Assembly (NCBI GenBank): GCA_900110595.1
Contig: FOEZ01000009.1
Location: 107,180-171,179 of the forward strand
Reading direction: 5' to 3'
DNA from: Arthrobacter sp. OV608
GTDB taxonomy: Bacteria > Actinomycetota > Actinomycetes > Actinomycetales > Micrococcaceae
DNA length: 64,000 nt
Part shown: one piece after another, positions 8,233-16,265 of the stretch
Layout of the letters: each line of letters begins with the position of its first letter
How positions within the stretch are numbered: position 1 is the stretch's first letter
Made by a program: the position numbers and the translations under genes
The notes under the pieces: generated by a model
Database searches by the model: none
Seen by the model: the letters and a program-made list of their open reading frames with translations, nothing else
Told to the model about the DNA's origin: nothing

Positions 8233-9132
8233 ATGGAAATTGAAGCCGAGGCGTATCAATCTACAAAGGGATCAGAGACGGTCGCTGACGTTGACGTCTC
8301 ATTGCGAAGCGCACCGCCGCCGGGAGAACCCGTCATCCAGATCGACCGCATCATGGTCGCGGTTGATGGGGTGCACCGCTACGTCGTTTCTCGGCTCGCG
8401 CGGATTGGGCGATCCTGCGATGTCGACGACGTCATGCAGGACATCCGAGTGGCCGTTTGGGACGGAGTTGCGCGGGGACGCTACCGGGAACTGCCCGGCA
8501 TCCCGTTTGAAGCGTGGGTCCAAGGTGTCTGCAACAAGATCTGCGCTGCCCATATCCGGCGCGAGCTTAGCCATCAAACGTTGCCCCTGCTTGTCGACTT
8601 CACGACGACGGAAAGCTCGCCGCAGCTTCTTGCTATCGTCCATACTGGGGCGGCGGGAAACGACGTCGACAACTATGTTGATCAAGCTTGGGCACACGCC
8701 ATGCTGGGCCTGGTCCAGCGTAGCGTCAGTGAGGACACCTGGAGACTAGCCGTATCCAGCCTTACAGGGCCGAGGCACTACGGACCTCCGTCTCCGAAGG
8801 ACCGGCGGAGATGGCATGCCGTAACCGTCGTTCGGCAGACGGCCAAAACTATCAACACGGCCTTGAACTGCCACCCCGAACCAGGAATAGGCGTCGACGA
8901 TCTCTGCCGCTGCGCTGCCAACTGCCTTCCCACAAACGTCCTCCGGACCGTCGCGGAGACTATTGTCCGTCCGGGACTTCGAGGACTGGACAGGTCCGTC
9001 CAGATGGCTGCTCTGGCTTGTGAGCTCGGCGTCACCGAGAGATACATCGCGGTGAATATCGGATTTGCCCGCCAGCTGTACCAGGCAGCTTGGCGCGTGC
9101 TTCAGCACGAAGTGAACAAACCGGCTCTTTAG
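8233..9132 (+). CDS. Sigma-70-like (ECF-type) protein at head of conjugation cluster
   Basis: 299 aa from ATG 8233. Residues about 45-115 look like sigma region 2: VDGVHRYVVSRLARIGRSCDVDDVMQDIRVAVWDGVARGRYR, then FEAWVQGVCNKICAAHIRRE. The match to DDVMQDxxxxVW is the signature of core-polymerase-binding and -10-recognition helices in ECF factors. The C-terminal third (RSVQMAALACELGVTERYIAVNIGFARQLYQAAWRVL) resembles region 4 with an HTH, but a non-standard insert of about 110 residues separates the two. It sits first in the run of transfer genes, 28 bp before the next gene, so it may switch on its own cluster. Sigma activity is inferred and weak promoter recognition cannot be excluded. Confidence 0.65.
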   Translation: MEIEAEAYQSTKGSETVADVDVSLRSAPPPGEPVIQIDRIMVAVDGVHRYVVSRLARIGRSCDVDDVMQDIRVAVWDGVARGRYRELPGIPFEAWVQGVCNKICAAHIRRELSHQTLPLLVDFTTTESSPQLLAIVHTGAAGNDVDNYVDQAWAHAMLGLVQRSVSEDTWRLAVSSLTGPRHYGPPSPKDRRRWHAVTVVRQTAKTINTALNCHPEPGIGVDDLCRCAANCLPTNVLRTVAETIVRPGLRGLDRSVQMAALACELGVTERYIAVNIGFARQLYQAAWRVLQHEVNKPAL

Positions 9133-9160
9133 TCATGGTTGTCGTTCACCGGAGTTGGCT

Positions 9161-9874
9161 ATGAATTGGTTCCGTAGAGTTGGCCGCCGGGAGTGGTTGG
9201 CGGCCGGGCTGGTTGTCCTGCTCATGATTGGTGCAGTCTTCCTGCTTTGGCCTGCCGGCAGCCCCAGTGGATCGCTCCCGCCGACCACGTCCGTAACCGT
9301 GCTTCCAACGGCGAAGCCATCAGTTACATCCACCGCACCCGGCAGTAGGTCCGGTGTTGCGGACGAGGCGATCGTTACGGCGGAGGCAACGCCGGACGTT
9401 CTGCCACGTACCCGCGATTACCGGGCGCTCGCTCTAGCGGCAGCAAAGGGCATCTATAGCTGGGACAGCCGTTCGTCGTCGTACTCGGATGTATATTCCA
9501 AGGTGCGGTCGTGGTGGGAGTTGCTGCCGGATGGATCGAATCCCTTGTCAGTGCTGGTTCGAGAGTTTGAAGGGACAGGCGTGACAGCGGGGACGTTCAC
9601 CACCCTGGCAGACCAGTCCGCTCGCCGAAGCGGCACCGCTGAGTCCCTGCGCTGCGACCTCGAGTTGGCCAAAGTGCAGGAGTATCCGGCCCCGTGGGAG
9701 GGCCTTCACGTGTGTACGGTGACGGTGCAAGTTGTGGACGAGTCCAGCAGCGGCAGAAGTGCCTATGCGGCACCCGTCACGGTGTTGGTCAACTGTCCTC
9801 CTGCCACCACCGCTCCATCTGGGCGCTGCGCCATGGTTGGTTTCTACGCAACCGCAGAGAGAATCGTCTACTAG
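9161..9874 (+). CDS. Membrane-anchored conjugation protein, single TM
   Basis: 237 aa. ATG 9161 is chosen since GGAG lies six bases before it. There is one transmembrane helix at about residues 13-32 (WLAAGLVVLLMIGAVFLLW) after a positive N-terminus, so the bulk is outside. A Pro/Ser/Thr-rich linker follows, then a globular domain of about 150 residues. This topology matches TcpC/VirB8-like subunits of Gram-positive conjugation machines and related small extracytoplasmic proteins, but no sequence motif proves it. It contains two Cys pairs that could form disulfides (CDLE, CTVT, CPP, CAMV). The stop codon shares its last base with the next start, so translation is coupled to the cell-wall hydrolase gene. 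Confidence 0.55.
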   Translation: MNWFRRVGRREWLAAGLVVLLMIGAVFLLWPAGSPSGSLPPTTSVTVLPTAKPSVTSTAPGSRSGVADEAIVTAEATPDVLPRTRDYRALALAAAKGIYSWDSRSSSYSDVYSKVRSWWELLPDGSNPLSVLVREFEGTGVTAGTFTTLADQSARRSGTAESLRCDLELAKVQEYPAPWEGLHVCTVTVQVVDESSSGRSAYAAPVTVLVNCPPATTAPSGRCAMVGFYATAERIVY

Positions 9875-10995
9875 TGGCTGCGCTGGTGGCCGTCGCAGGC
9901 CTCATGCGGGGCCGGGCATTGGTGAAGGTCGTATCGGCGGCCGGTTTCCTCGCTCTGCTTGTTGGCGCCATGGCATTTGCCGGAGGCGTGGCGGCGCTAA
10001 CTGGTACGGCGCGCCAATCTACAGTTGCCTGTACGCCAGCGGGAACCGAAGTGGCCACTGCGCCTGGCATGGCTGGTACTGGCTTGGAAGTTCGGAATGC
10101 TGGGCGCTTGCTTTACGAACTGACGCCTCGGCAGGAGAGCGTTGCGCGAACATACATAGCGGTCGGCAAGCAGCTTGGAATACCGCGCTCCGGGCTCATC
10201 ATTGCCATCATGATGGCGTTGCAGGAGTCAAGCCTGCGCATGCTCGCGAACCCCAGTGTGCCGGCTTCCCTGCATTTCCCCAATGACGGGCTGGGACGTG
10301 ACCACGACTCGATCGGTTCAGCGCAGCAGCGCCCGGCGGCAGGTTGGGGGACTGTTGAGCAGCTGATGGACGCCTCCTACAACGCGCGCGCCTTCTACGG
10401 TGGGCCGTCGGGGCCGAACCGCGGCAGTCCTCGAGGGCTCCTGGACATTCCTGGTTGGCAGGCCATGGACAAAGGTCTGGCAGCCCAAGCGGTCCAGGTA
10501 TCTGCTTTTCCTGAATTGTATGCACGTTGGGAGCCGGCGGCCACGGCAATCGTTACTGCGCTTGAGGGCGACACTGCTCCTGCCTCCTGTGCAGAATCGT
10601 CGTCAGCGCCACGGCCTGCTGGATCTTTACTCAACCTTAGCCAGCTCAGGCAGGAGATCCTGAAGTTCACGCAGGAAGGTATAGGTGGGCGATATGTATG
10701 GGGTGGCACTGCCTTCAAAGCCTGGGACTGCTCTGGCTACGTGCAGTGGATTTACAGGCAAGCCGGAATCGAACTCCCGCGAGTAGAACAATGGCGGGTT
10801 GGTGTCCGTATAGAGAATCCCCAGCCAGGAGATCTGGTGGTTCAAAATCCGCAGGGCCCCGACAACTGGGGCCACGTCGGCATCTACGCGGGCGACGGCA
10901 TGATGTGGAGCGCGTTGAACCCTGCTGTAGGGACGTTGTTGCATCCGGTGAGTTGGAACCCTGGTGCGGCGTACTTCGACCTATTGAAGCGCTGA
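9874..10995 (+). CDS. NlpC/P60 (C40) cell-wall hydrolase of the conjugation machine
   Basis: About 373 aa from GTG 9874, overlapping the preceding stop by one base; ATG 9904 is an alternative. A hydrophobic segment near the N-terminus (FLALLVGAMAFAGGVAAL) anchors or exports it. The middle (residues about 75-220) looks like a lysozyme-like or transglycosylase-like helical domain with IIAIMMALQESSLR, where the Glu may be catalytic. The C-terminal 120 residues are an NlpC/P60 peptidase: WDCSGYVQWIYRQAGIELPR (nucleophile Cys), DNWGHVGIYAG (His) and a polar third residue near WSALNP. Such two-domain enzymes open peptidoglycan locally to let the type IV channel through, as in TcpG or VirB1-like proteins. 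A strong hairpin 95 bp downstream ends this first block. Confidence 0.85.
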   Translation: MAALVAVAGLMRGRALVKVVSAAGFLALLVGAMAFAGGVAALTGTARQSTVACTPAGTEVATAPGMAGTGLEVRNAGRLLYELTPRQESVARTYIAVGKQLGIPRSGLIIAIMMALQESSLRMLANPSVPASLHFPNDGLGRDHDSIGSAQQRPAAGWGTVEQLMDASYNARAFYGGPSGPNRGSPRGLLDIPGWQAMDKGLAAQAVQVSAFPELYARWEPAATAIVTALEGDTAPASCAESSSAPRPAGSLLNLSQLRQEILKFTQEGIGGRYVWGGTAFKAWDCSGYVQWIYRQAGIELPRVEQWRVGVRIENPQPGDLVVQNPQGPDNWGHVGIYAGDGMMWSALNPAVGTLLHPVSWNPGAAYFDLLKR

Positions 10996-11090
10996 CAAAC
11001 CTACAGTTACCGTTGGCGTCGGCTAATCATGCATCTAACTCAGCAGGAATGGTTTCCGTCAGCTAATTGCCCTGGGTCTTCGTCAAGGGA

Positions 11091-11120
11091 TGTGGTCTTG
11101 CCCGGGCGGGCAAGACCACA
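11091..11120. terminator. Bidirectional terminator between convergent genes
   Basis: A perfect 13-bp stem (left arm TGTGGTCTTGCCC at 11091-11103, right arm 11108-11120) with a 4-base loop lies between the C40 hydrolase gene and the convergent TIGR04141 gene, 26 bp before the latter's stop. Confidence 0.75.
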
Positions 11121-11145
11121 TGCTCATTCCCATACGAGTGGAGGG

Positions 11146-12882
11146 TCAGGCTCGTGTGGGGCCGTTTTCGATCGGGGCGACGAAAACCTTGATCCCTCGC
11201 GCGTCTAACTCGTCAACGGTCCGGACAAGTGTGACCTGACTGAAGCTATACAGTGACTCGGCGCTCAAAGGCTTGCGTTTTCGCCTGGCAATGCCAAATA
11301 CAACCGCCGGTGGCTTCGATTTGACCAGTTCCGGGTCGCCCCCAGCCTTCGTAACTAAGGCCCTGAGCTTGTCGCGGGCCTCGCTGTCAGACATCAATGT
11401 ATGTGCTGAGTTGTGTCCCTGGGCGAAGAGGTGACTTGCGGGTGCGGAAGAGTCGATGTTCTTGACGTGCACGAGTGTTCCATCAGGGGTCAGGATGTCG
11501 CATGCTTCAAAGCCCCTCCTGTTTTGGCGTGTGTAGATCAGCTTCCGGTCTAGCAGCAGGCCGCCACATGCCTTCGCAGCTATGGCGTTGTAGTCTTTTT
11601 CGTGGCACTCATTCTCGCCGGAGTCTTCGGGCCAATGCGGAAGCTCCACATCCCACTGGCGGTCGAAGATTTCTTGGACCCGCTTTGCGAGATGGTTGGC
11701 GTAGTCGGAGTCCATGAGATACCAGGTCCCGTTATGCAGGAAGTATCGCTTGCCATCAAGAATGGTTTCGAACGCCACCCATTTACGAAGGGCGATATCG
11801 GTACTGATAGCGGTCTCAGCATCCGCGTCGCTGAAAAGTTGGATTTTAACTCGCTCAAGGGAATGAAGAACACCTTTCTGAGCTATAACTCCGATGATGT
11901 CTTCGAGCCCCGGGATGCCCGGTCGTATCATCCGGGGCCCGTTGCCTTTTATCACAAATGAGTCAGGAGTTCCGTTTTCGTCCACGTGCTCGTGGGGCCA
12001 TGCAACTGAGATAGAGCTGTTTGCAGGGTCGACCAAGGCGCCGGCCAAGAGCGCGTCGAGTTTTGTCGCGGTATCACTGGATTTCTTGATAGCCACCAGA
12101 TGCTCGAGGATTTCGAGTTCCTTGATCGCAGGTTTGGCCAGAACATCCTCGATAGCAGCCAGATCGGACAGGAGTTCTGTCGGATTTTGGGCAAGGGGAA
12201 CGCTCAGGGCATCCGCCCCCCTTAGTTTGAAGGACTTGCCGATGCTGAGACCGGGGATTTCTGCTGTCGCCACCAGCCGAGTCACGAGCTCTCCGAAACC
12301 TCCGATACCGAAACCACGCAATTGTGCCCCCGAGGGAATGGATGAGCGGTCCACCTTTGCCCGATCATCCATGGTCTTGCGTGTTAGGGAGTTCAGATTC
12401 TCGCTGTCTGCAGCCCGTATCGCCACCCGCTGTCCGAATCCGGGGTCAATGTGTGCCTGCTCCAAAAGGAAAAAGCCCATGCCGTAGGACAGTGCCCACG
12501 TGACCCCACGTTCTGCTCTGATAAGCAGTACGGCTGCGGCGGTCGTGTTTCGTGCACTCACTTCTTGGTCAATGATTTTGCTTACACGCCCGGACCACTT
12601 TGTGCGTTCAGTTTCAATATGCCCTTGAATCAGGACGGCTGGGCAGTCACCGACCGTGCACTCCCAAGTTTCAAACCCTTCCATGTCTAGATACTTTTCT
12701 CGTATGGCGTTGTGAAAGTCTCCAACGTCTGTAAGGCGATATAGCGTTGTGGGGGTCGGGCGGGAGCCGGATCGAGTGGTCAAATAGCTTTCCGTTCTGG
12801 GTATGTCGGAGGGGTCTTGTTGCGGGACAAGGCAGAAGCGGTGGGCCGAGCAAAGTGCATCGCCCATGCTCCTGGGCTCCAT
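11146..12882 (-). CDS. TIGR04141/DUF6119 family sporadically distributed protein
   Basis: 578 aa from ATG 12882; ATG 12867, preceded by GGAG, is a possible alternative start. Hallmarks of the TIGR04141 (DUF6119) family are visible: GVTWALSYGMGFFLLEQAHIDPGFGQR, then a block around residues 180-250 with GFGIGGFGELVTRLVATA, then RYFLHNGTWYLMDSDYANHL and, near the C-terminus, YNAIAAKACGGLLLDRKLI, EACDILTPDGTLVHVKNID and SHLFAQGHNSAHTL. The family is known for patchy occurrence on mobile DNA and has no established activity; the C-terminal part has been thought nuclease-like, though no proof is available here. It is encoded against the conjugation genes that surround it, with its own terminator and operator-like dyad, so it is probably cargo. 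A defence or anti-defence role is inference. Confidence 0.8.
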   Translation of the reverse strand: MEPRSMGDALCSAHRFCLVPQQDPSDIPRTESYLTTRSGSRPTPTTLYRLTDVGDFHNAIREKYLDMEGFETWECTVGDCPAVLIQGHIETERTKWSGRVSKIIDQEVSARNTTAAAVLLIRAERGVTWALSYGMGFFLLEQAHIDPGFGQRVAIRAADSENLNSLTRKTMDDRAKVDRSSIPSGAQLRGFGIGGFGELVTRLVATAEIPGLSIGKSFKLRGADALSVPLAQNPTELLSDLAAIEDVLAKPAIKELEILEHLVAIKKSSDTATKLDALLAGALVDPANSSISVAWPHEHVDENGTPDSFVIKGNGPRMIRPGIPGLEDIIGVIAQKGVLHSLERVKIQLFSDADAETAISTDIALRKWVAFETILDGKRYFLHNGTWYLMDSDYANHLAKRVQEIFDRQWDVELPHWPEDSGENECHEKDYNAIAAKACGGLLLDRKLIYTRQNRRGFEACDILTPDGTLVHVKNIDSSAPASHLFAQGHNSAHTLMSDSEARDKLRALVTKAGGDPELVKSKPPAVVFGIARRKRKPLSAESLYSFSQVTLVRTVDELDARGIKVFVAPIENGPTRA

Positions 12883-12891
12883 CTTTGCGAA

Positions 12892-12907
12892 TCATTATCA
12901 ATAATGA
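12892..12907. promoter_or_regulatory. AT-rich dyad upstream of the TIGR04141 gene
   Basis: TCATTAT and ATAATGA are separated by CA, a perfect 7+7 dyad starting 10 bp before the gene start in otherwise GC-rich DNA. It could be an operator or overlap the -10 region. Confidence 0.45.
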
Positions 12908-13110
12908 ATCTTACTTTCCGTCAAGGTTCCATCAAGGTTCGGGCGAAATTTTCGGCCGTGTCCAGCTAACGTCCTCGCAGCGACAGACGCCGCCACTAAC
13001 ATCGGTGCCAATCGAGCTTCACACGGTAAGTCATGTCGCTGAGCGTCGTAGCTTCCATGAACCCGTGAGCTCATCTGCTCACTCCATGGAATACAACGGA
13101 CGGAGCACCC

Positions 13111-13398
13111 ATGTACTTTGCAGCGGTGGACCCGGGGATCACCCCGAACGCGAGCTTTCCTTTCCTGGAATCGCTCAAACAGATCGGCGGCGGCATCCTC
13201 GTCGGCGCTTTCATCATCATTGCGATCGTGGCTATCATCGGTGCCGCGATGCTCCTGGCCGGCAAACTTAGCCAGTCGTCACGCCTTGCCTCGGGCGGGG
13301 GCGTGATCCTCCTTTGGACAGGGCCGGTAGCTGCCATTCTCGGCGGCATCAACGGCTACATCCTCTGGTCGCAGACCGCCTTCCCGCTTGGGTTTTAG
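13111..13398 (+). CDS. Small two-helix membrane protein, VirB2/TrbC-like
   Basis: 95 aa with GGACGGAG before ATG. Two long hydrophobic helices (about residues 27-50 IGGGILVGAFIIIAIVAIIGAAML and 60-82 LASGGGVILLWTGPVAAILGGI) are separated by a short basic loop. Size, topology and position directly before a TrbL-like gene match the pilin-like VirB2/TrbC or PrgF-like subunit of actinobacterial type IV systems. It opens the second block of transfer genes, after the interrupting TIGR04141 cargo. The next gene starts four bases after its stop. The assignment rests on topology and order, not on sequence motifs. Confidence 0.6.
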   Translation: MYFAAVDPGITPNASFPFLESLKQIGGGILVGAFIIIAIVAIIGAAMLLAGKLSQSSRLASGGGVILLWTGPVAAILGGINGYILWSQTAFPLGF

Positions 13399-13401
13399 CT
13401 C

Positions 13402-14511
13402 ATGCCTGTTGAGTGCGACCTCAATGGGTGGTGGCCGCCCGGCTGCGGTTTGGTGTCACAAGCGAACGACAACGCCATGGGGGCAGTCACGTCTCTCTTC
13501 GCCGGCATCCTCCAGAACATGGCGTCCTGGCTTTGGGCCTTCATCACCGGCGCATTCTCAGTGTCGGACATCGACGACTCCCAATGGCTCTCCGTCCGAG
13601 GGCTGACGAGCTGGTGGGTGGTCGTCATGATGACGCCTCTCGTCGTCGTGATGATCCTCCAGGTCCTGTCGGGCTTGGTTAGCCAGCAGCCGAGACGGAT
13701 CGGACGCGCGATGCTCGGTGGCGCGGCCGCCATTCCACTTGTCGGTGCTGCAGTCTATCTGGTCCGGCAACTCACGCGGGCGAGTGACTTAGCCTCAGCC
13801 GCGCTGCTCGAATCCATCGGTTCGGACCCTTACCTCGTGTTCATGAGGCTTTTCGGGTTTGAACGGGCACCAGAAGGAAGTGGTCGGGAATGGAACTTGG
13901 TCTCACTGGCACCTGGGACGACAGGGGGCCCAGCCGGGGCCGTCGTCGTTACGGTGATGGCAGTCATTGTCGTGTGGATTCTTGCCTTCATCCTGATGTG
14001 CTCAATGATCTTCCGCTCCTTTGCACTCGTCGTCTTGGCCGCCGTCGCGCCGGTGGCCCTGATGCTGCTGCCCTGGGACAAGACCAAGTCCTGGGCACGC
14101 CGCTGGTGCGAGGTGGTCATTGCCCTCGTATTGGCGAAACCCTTGGCCGGAACGGTCCTGGCCGTTGCGGTGAAGCTCTTCGCGGAGTCGAAGTCCTTTG
14201 CCGGATTGGCAGCCGGAACGGTGGGTATGGCGCTTGCCTGCGGCGCACCTTTGATGGCCCTGCGCTTGGTTAGCTTCGCGGGCGGGGAACTGGCGGCAGC
14301 TGCCCAAACGGCCGGTGGCGGCCACATCCTGTCCCGGAGCAGCAGCGTGGCCGCTCGCCAGATCAGCCGGCAGACAGGGGGGGCGCCTTACACTCGCGAG
14401 CCTGGTAAGTCGTTCCGCAATGACTCGCCCCATCAGCTCAAGTCGCAGTATTTTCCCTACTCAAGTGCTGGCACCCGCCGTCCGGTCCGGGTTGCCGTCA
14501 CCCCACGGTGA
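13402..14511 (+). CDS. Polytopic TrbL/VirB6-like conjugation channel protein
   Basis: 369 aa. About six to eight hydrophobic helices are seen, including VVVMMTPLVVVMILQVLSGL, AAAIPLVGAAVYLV, VVVTVMAVIVVWILAFILMC, SFALVVLAAVAPVALMLL and the pair near residues 235-285. The pattern SMIFRSFALVVLAAVAPVALMLLPWDKTKSWARRWCE is typical of TrbL/VirB6-like inner-membrane channel proteins of Actinobacteria. It would form the membrane pore of the mating apparatus. A perfect 12-bp hairpin overlaps its stop codon. Another frame, open through the region, continues as a Pro/Ala-rich tail up to the next gene start; many homologues have such a tail, so a frameshift is possible. See the separate entries. Confidence 0.75.
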   Translation: MPVECDLNGWWPPGCGLVSQANDNAMGAVTSLFAGILQNMASWLWAFITGAFSVSDIDDSQWLSVRGLTSWWVVVMMTPLVVVMILQVLSGLVSQQPRRIGRAMLGGAAAIPLVGAAVYLVRQLTRASDLASAALLESIGSDPYLVFMRLFGFERAPEGSGREWNLVSLAPGTTGGPAGAVVVTVMAVIVVWILAFILMCSMIFRSFALVVLAAVAPVALMLLPWDKTKSWARRWCEVVIALVLAKPLAGTVLAVAVKLFAESKSFAGLAAGTVGMALACGAPLMALRLVSFAGGELAAAAQTAGGGHILSRSSSVAARQISRQTGGAPYTREPGKSFRNDSPHQLKSQYFPYSSAGTRRPVRVAVTPR

Positions 14512-14518
14512 CGGCAAC
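14491..14518. promoter_or_regulatory. Perfect 12-bp hairpin overlapping the TrbL-like stop codon
   Basis: Left arm GTTGCCGTCACC at 14491-14502 and right arm 14507-14518 are separated by a 4-base loop. The TGA of the TrbL-like gene (14509-14511) lies in the right arm. No T run follows, so it is a poor terminator. It may attenuate, stabilise the mRNA or pause ribosomes. Confidence 0.6.
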
Positions 14519-14776
14519 CAGTTGGCATCGAGAACCGGGACCGCCACAGGAGTCTCGAACACCCTGCAGGCACCCGCGTCAAAGCAGGGCCTCATTCGCA
14601 TAAATCCTCAGGAACAAGGCGAGACTGCCCCAGCACCTACGCGGCAGGTCCAGTCAGGAGGCGCCGAACCGCGAGCGCATCCCAACGCGAGCGCACCGGC
14701 CCCTTCCAGGGCGAGGCCTCCGAGACCCCAACCACCAAGAATCAACCCTCCGAACGGAGGAAACCCACATGTCTGA
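14512..14776 (+). other. Open Pro/Ala-rich tail frame after the TrbL-like gene
   Basis: The frame one base ahead of the TrbL-like frame is open from 14315 to 14776. After 14511 it reads as a low-complexity segment (for example APAPTRQVQSGGAEPRAH, then PSRARPPRPQPPRINPP) ending eight bases inside the next gene. A run of seven G at 14377-14383 lies where the two frames overlap. It may be the true C-terminus of the channel protein after a frameshift, or meaningless; no independent start with a ribosome site is seen. Confidence 0.35.
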
Positions 14777-16265
14777 AGATGCTCGTGCCCTTGAGGCCGT
14801 GAAATTCCCGAGATACGAGCGCCGCGGGTTCTTCCTTGGCCTCAAGTGGTACCAGTTGTTGATAGTTGCAGGGGGCGGGGCAGTTGCCGTCGTTGCTTCT
14901 GCGAGTAGTGGGCCGGCTGGCCTTTTTTCCTCCGGACCCCTCTGGCTTGGGCTTATGCTGCTCGGGCTCCTTCAGTATTCCCGTATCCCTTATCCGGTAT
15001 GGGCGAAACAGTTGGCCGTCTTCTTCTACCGGGCAGCGGCAGGACAAACGCGCTTCCTTGCAAAGCCCCAGGCTCCGCAACTTGCTGGTCGGCTCGCTCT
15101 CCCGGGCGGCCTCGGCAATCTGGAGATTCGAACAACGGCCAGTGGTGAGTGCTTCATGGTGGACCGCCCCGGCCGGGAGGCAATCGCGGTGTTGCGCTGC
15201 AGCACGAGGTCGTTTGCACTCTTAGACGCAGACGATAAAGCCTGGGCGGTCCAAGCCTGGTCACGTGTACAAGCCGGCATGGCCCAACGGCCAGGCGTGG
15301 CCAGGATCGCGGTCCAGGATCACACAGTGCCCTATCCGTCGTCGGCACTCTGGGAGTTTTACAAAGACAACACCGTGCCGGCACAGGCTGGCGAGAACGC
15401 TGGGTGGGGACAACGCGCGTATGAGGACTTGCTCGGCGCAGCCGGATCAACCATGAGCCACGAACTCCTCGTGGCGGTTGTCCTGGACACGAGCAAGACT
15501 CGACGACGGATCAGGGAGTCGGGTGGGGGACTGGTTGGCCTGGAACACGTCCTGCGGCTGGAAGTGGATGCGATGAAAACGTCGCTCGGTACTCACAGCG
15601 TGAAGGTAGAAGAGTGGGTTCGTGAACCGGGACTGCTAAGCATCATCCGTGGGGCATTCGATCCCGCCGCTTTGCCGGCCGCCAAAGCGCCGGTGGCGGC
15701 AGCCCCGCCGTCGGACGAGTCGACAAGTAAGGAGATGGATTCCCTCCACCGCCATGGCCCAATGGCCGTGGAAGAATACTGGACCTACCTGCGGACCGAC
15801 ACCGGGTTCCATCAGACCTTCTGGATCGCTGAATGGCCTCGCCAGAAAGTCTTCCCGGGCTTCCTGCATCCGCTGATCTATGTGGGCGAATTCCGCCACA
15901 CGTTCACGGAAGTCATACGGGCAGTGCCAACCGTTGAAGCCCTCCGTGACATCCGCTCCGCGCAGGAAGCGCACGAAACCCGCCGCCGCATCAACGCCCG
16001 CTTCGACAGGCCTCTCACACGGGAGCAAAAGGCGGAGGAAGAAGAAGTCATCCAGAGGGAGGAAGAGATCGTTGCCGGCCACGGCGACGTCCGCCCGGCG
16101 GCCTACATCACTGTCACAGCGACCTCACTGGAAGACTTGGCACGGCATCGCCAGGAACTTGAGTCCGCTGCCGCAGGAGCATTCGTTGAGCTGCGGCTTC
16201 TCTACGGACAGCAATGGGCCGCGTTTGTCGCCGGTGGCCTGCCGCTTGGAAGGGGACTGCGTTGA
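14769..16265 (+). CDS. SCO6880-like conjugation protein (VirB4 N-terminal half)
   Basis: 498 aa; GGAGG lies eight bases before ATG 14769. Two adjacent membrane helices near residues 27-67 (YQLLIVAGGGAVAVVASA, LWLGLMLLGLL) follow a conserved amphipathic start (VKFPRYERRGFFLGL), which is the PrgI-like fold. The rest is a cytosolic domain that resembles the substrate-independent N-terminal half of VirB4, ending LRLLYGQQWAAFVAGGLPLGRGL. I recognise it as the SCO6880 family of actinobacterial mobile elements. The nucleotide-binding half is encoded separately by the next gene, whose TTG start overlaps this stop, so the two gene products probably assemble as one VirB4-type energiser. Confidence 0.8.
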   Translation: MSEDARALEAVKFPRYERRGFFLGLKWYQLLIVAGGGAVAVVASASSGPAGLFSSGPLWLGLMLLGLLQYSRIPYPVWAKQLAVFFYRAAAGQTRFLAKPQAPQLAGRLALPGGLGNLEIRTTASGECFMVDRPGREAIAVLRCSTRSFALLDADDKAWAVQAWSRVQAGMAQRPGVARIAVQDHTVPYPSSALWEFYKDNTVPAQAGENAGWGQRAYEDLLGAAGSTMSHELLVAVVLDTSKTRRRIRESGGGLVGLEHVLRLEVDAMKTSLGTHSVKVEEWVREPGLLSIIRGAFDPAALPAAKAPVAAAPPSDESTSKEMDSLHRHGPMAVEEYWTYLRTDTGFHQTFWIAEWPRQKVFPGFLHPLIYVGEFRHTFTEVIRAVPTVEALRDIRSAQEAHETRRRINARFDRPLTREQKAEEEEVIQREEEIVAGHGDVRPAAYITVTATSLEDLARHRQELESAAAGAFVELRLLYGQQWAAFVAGGLPLGRGLR

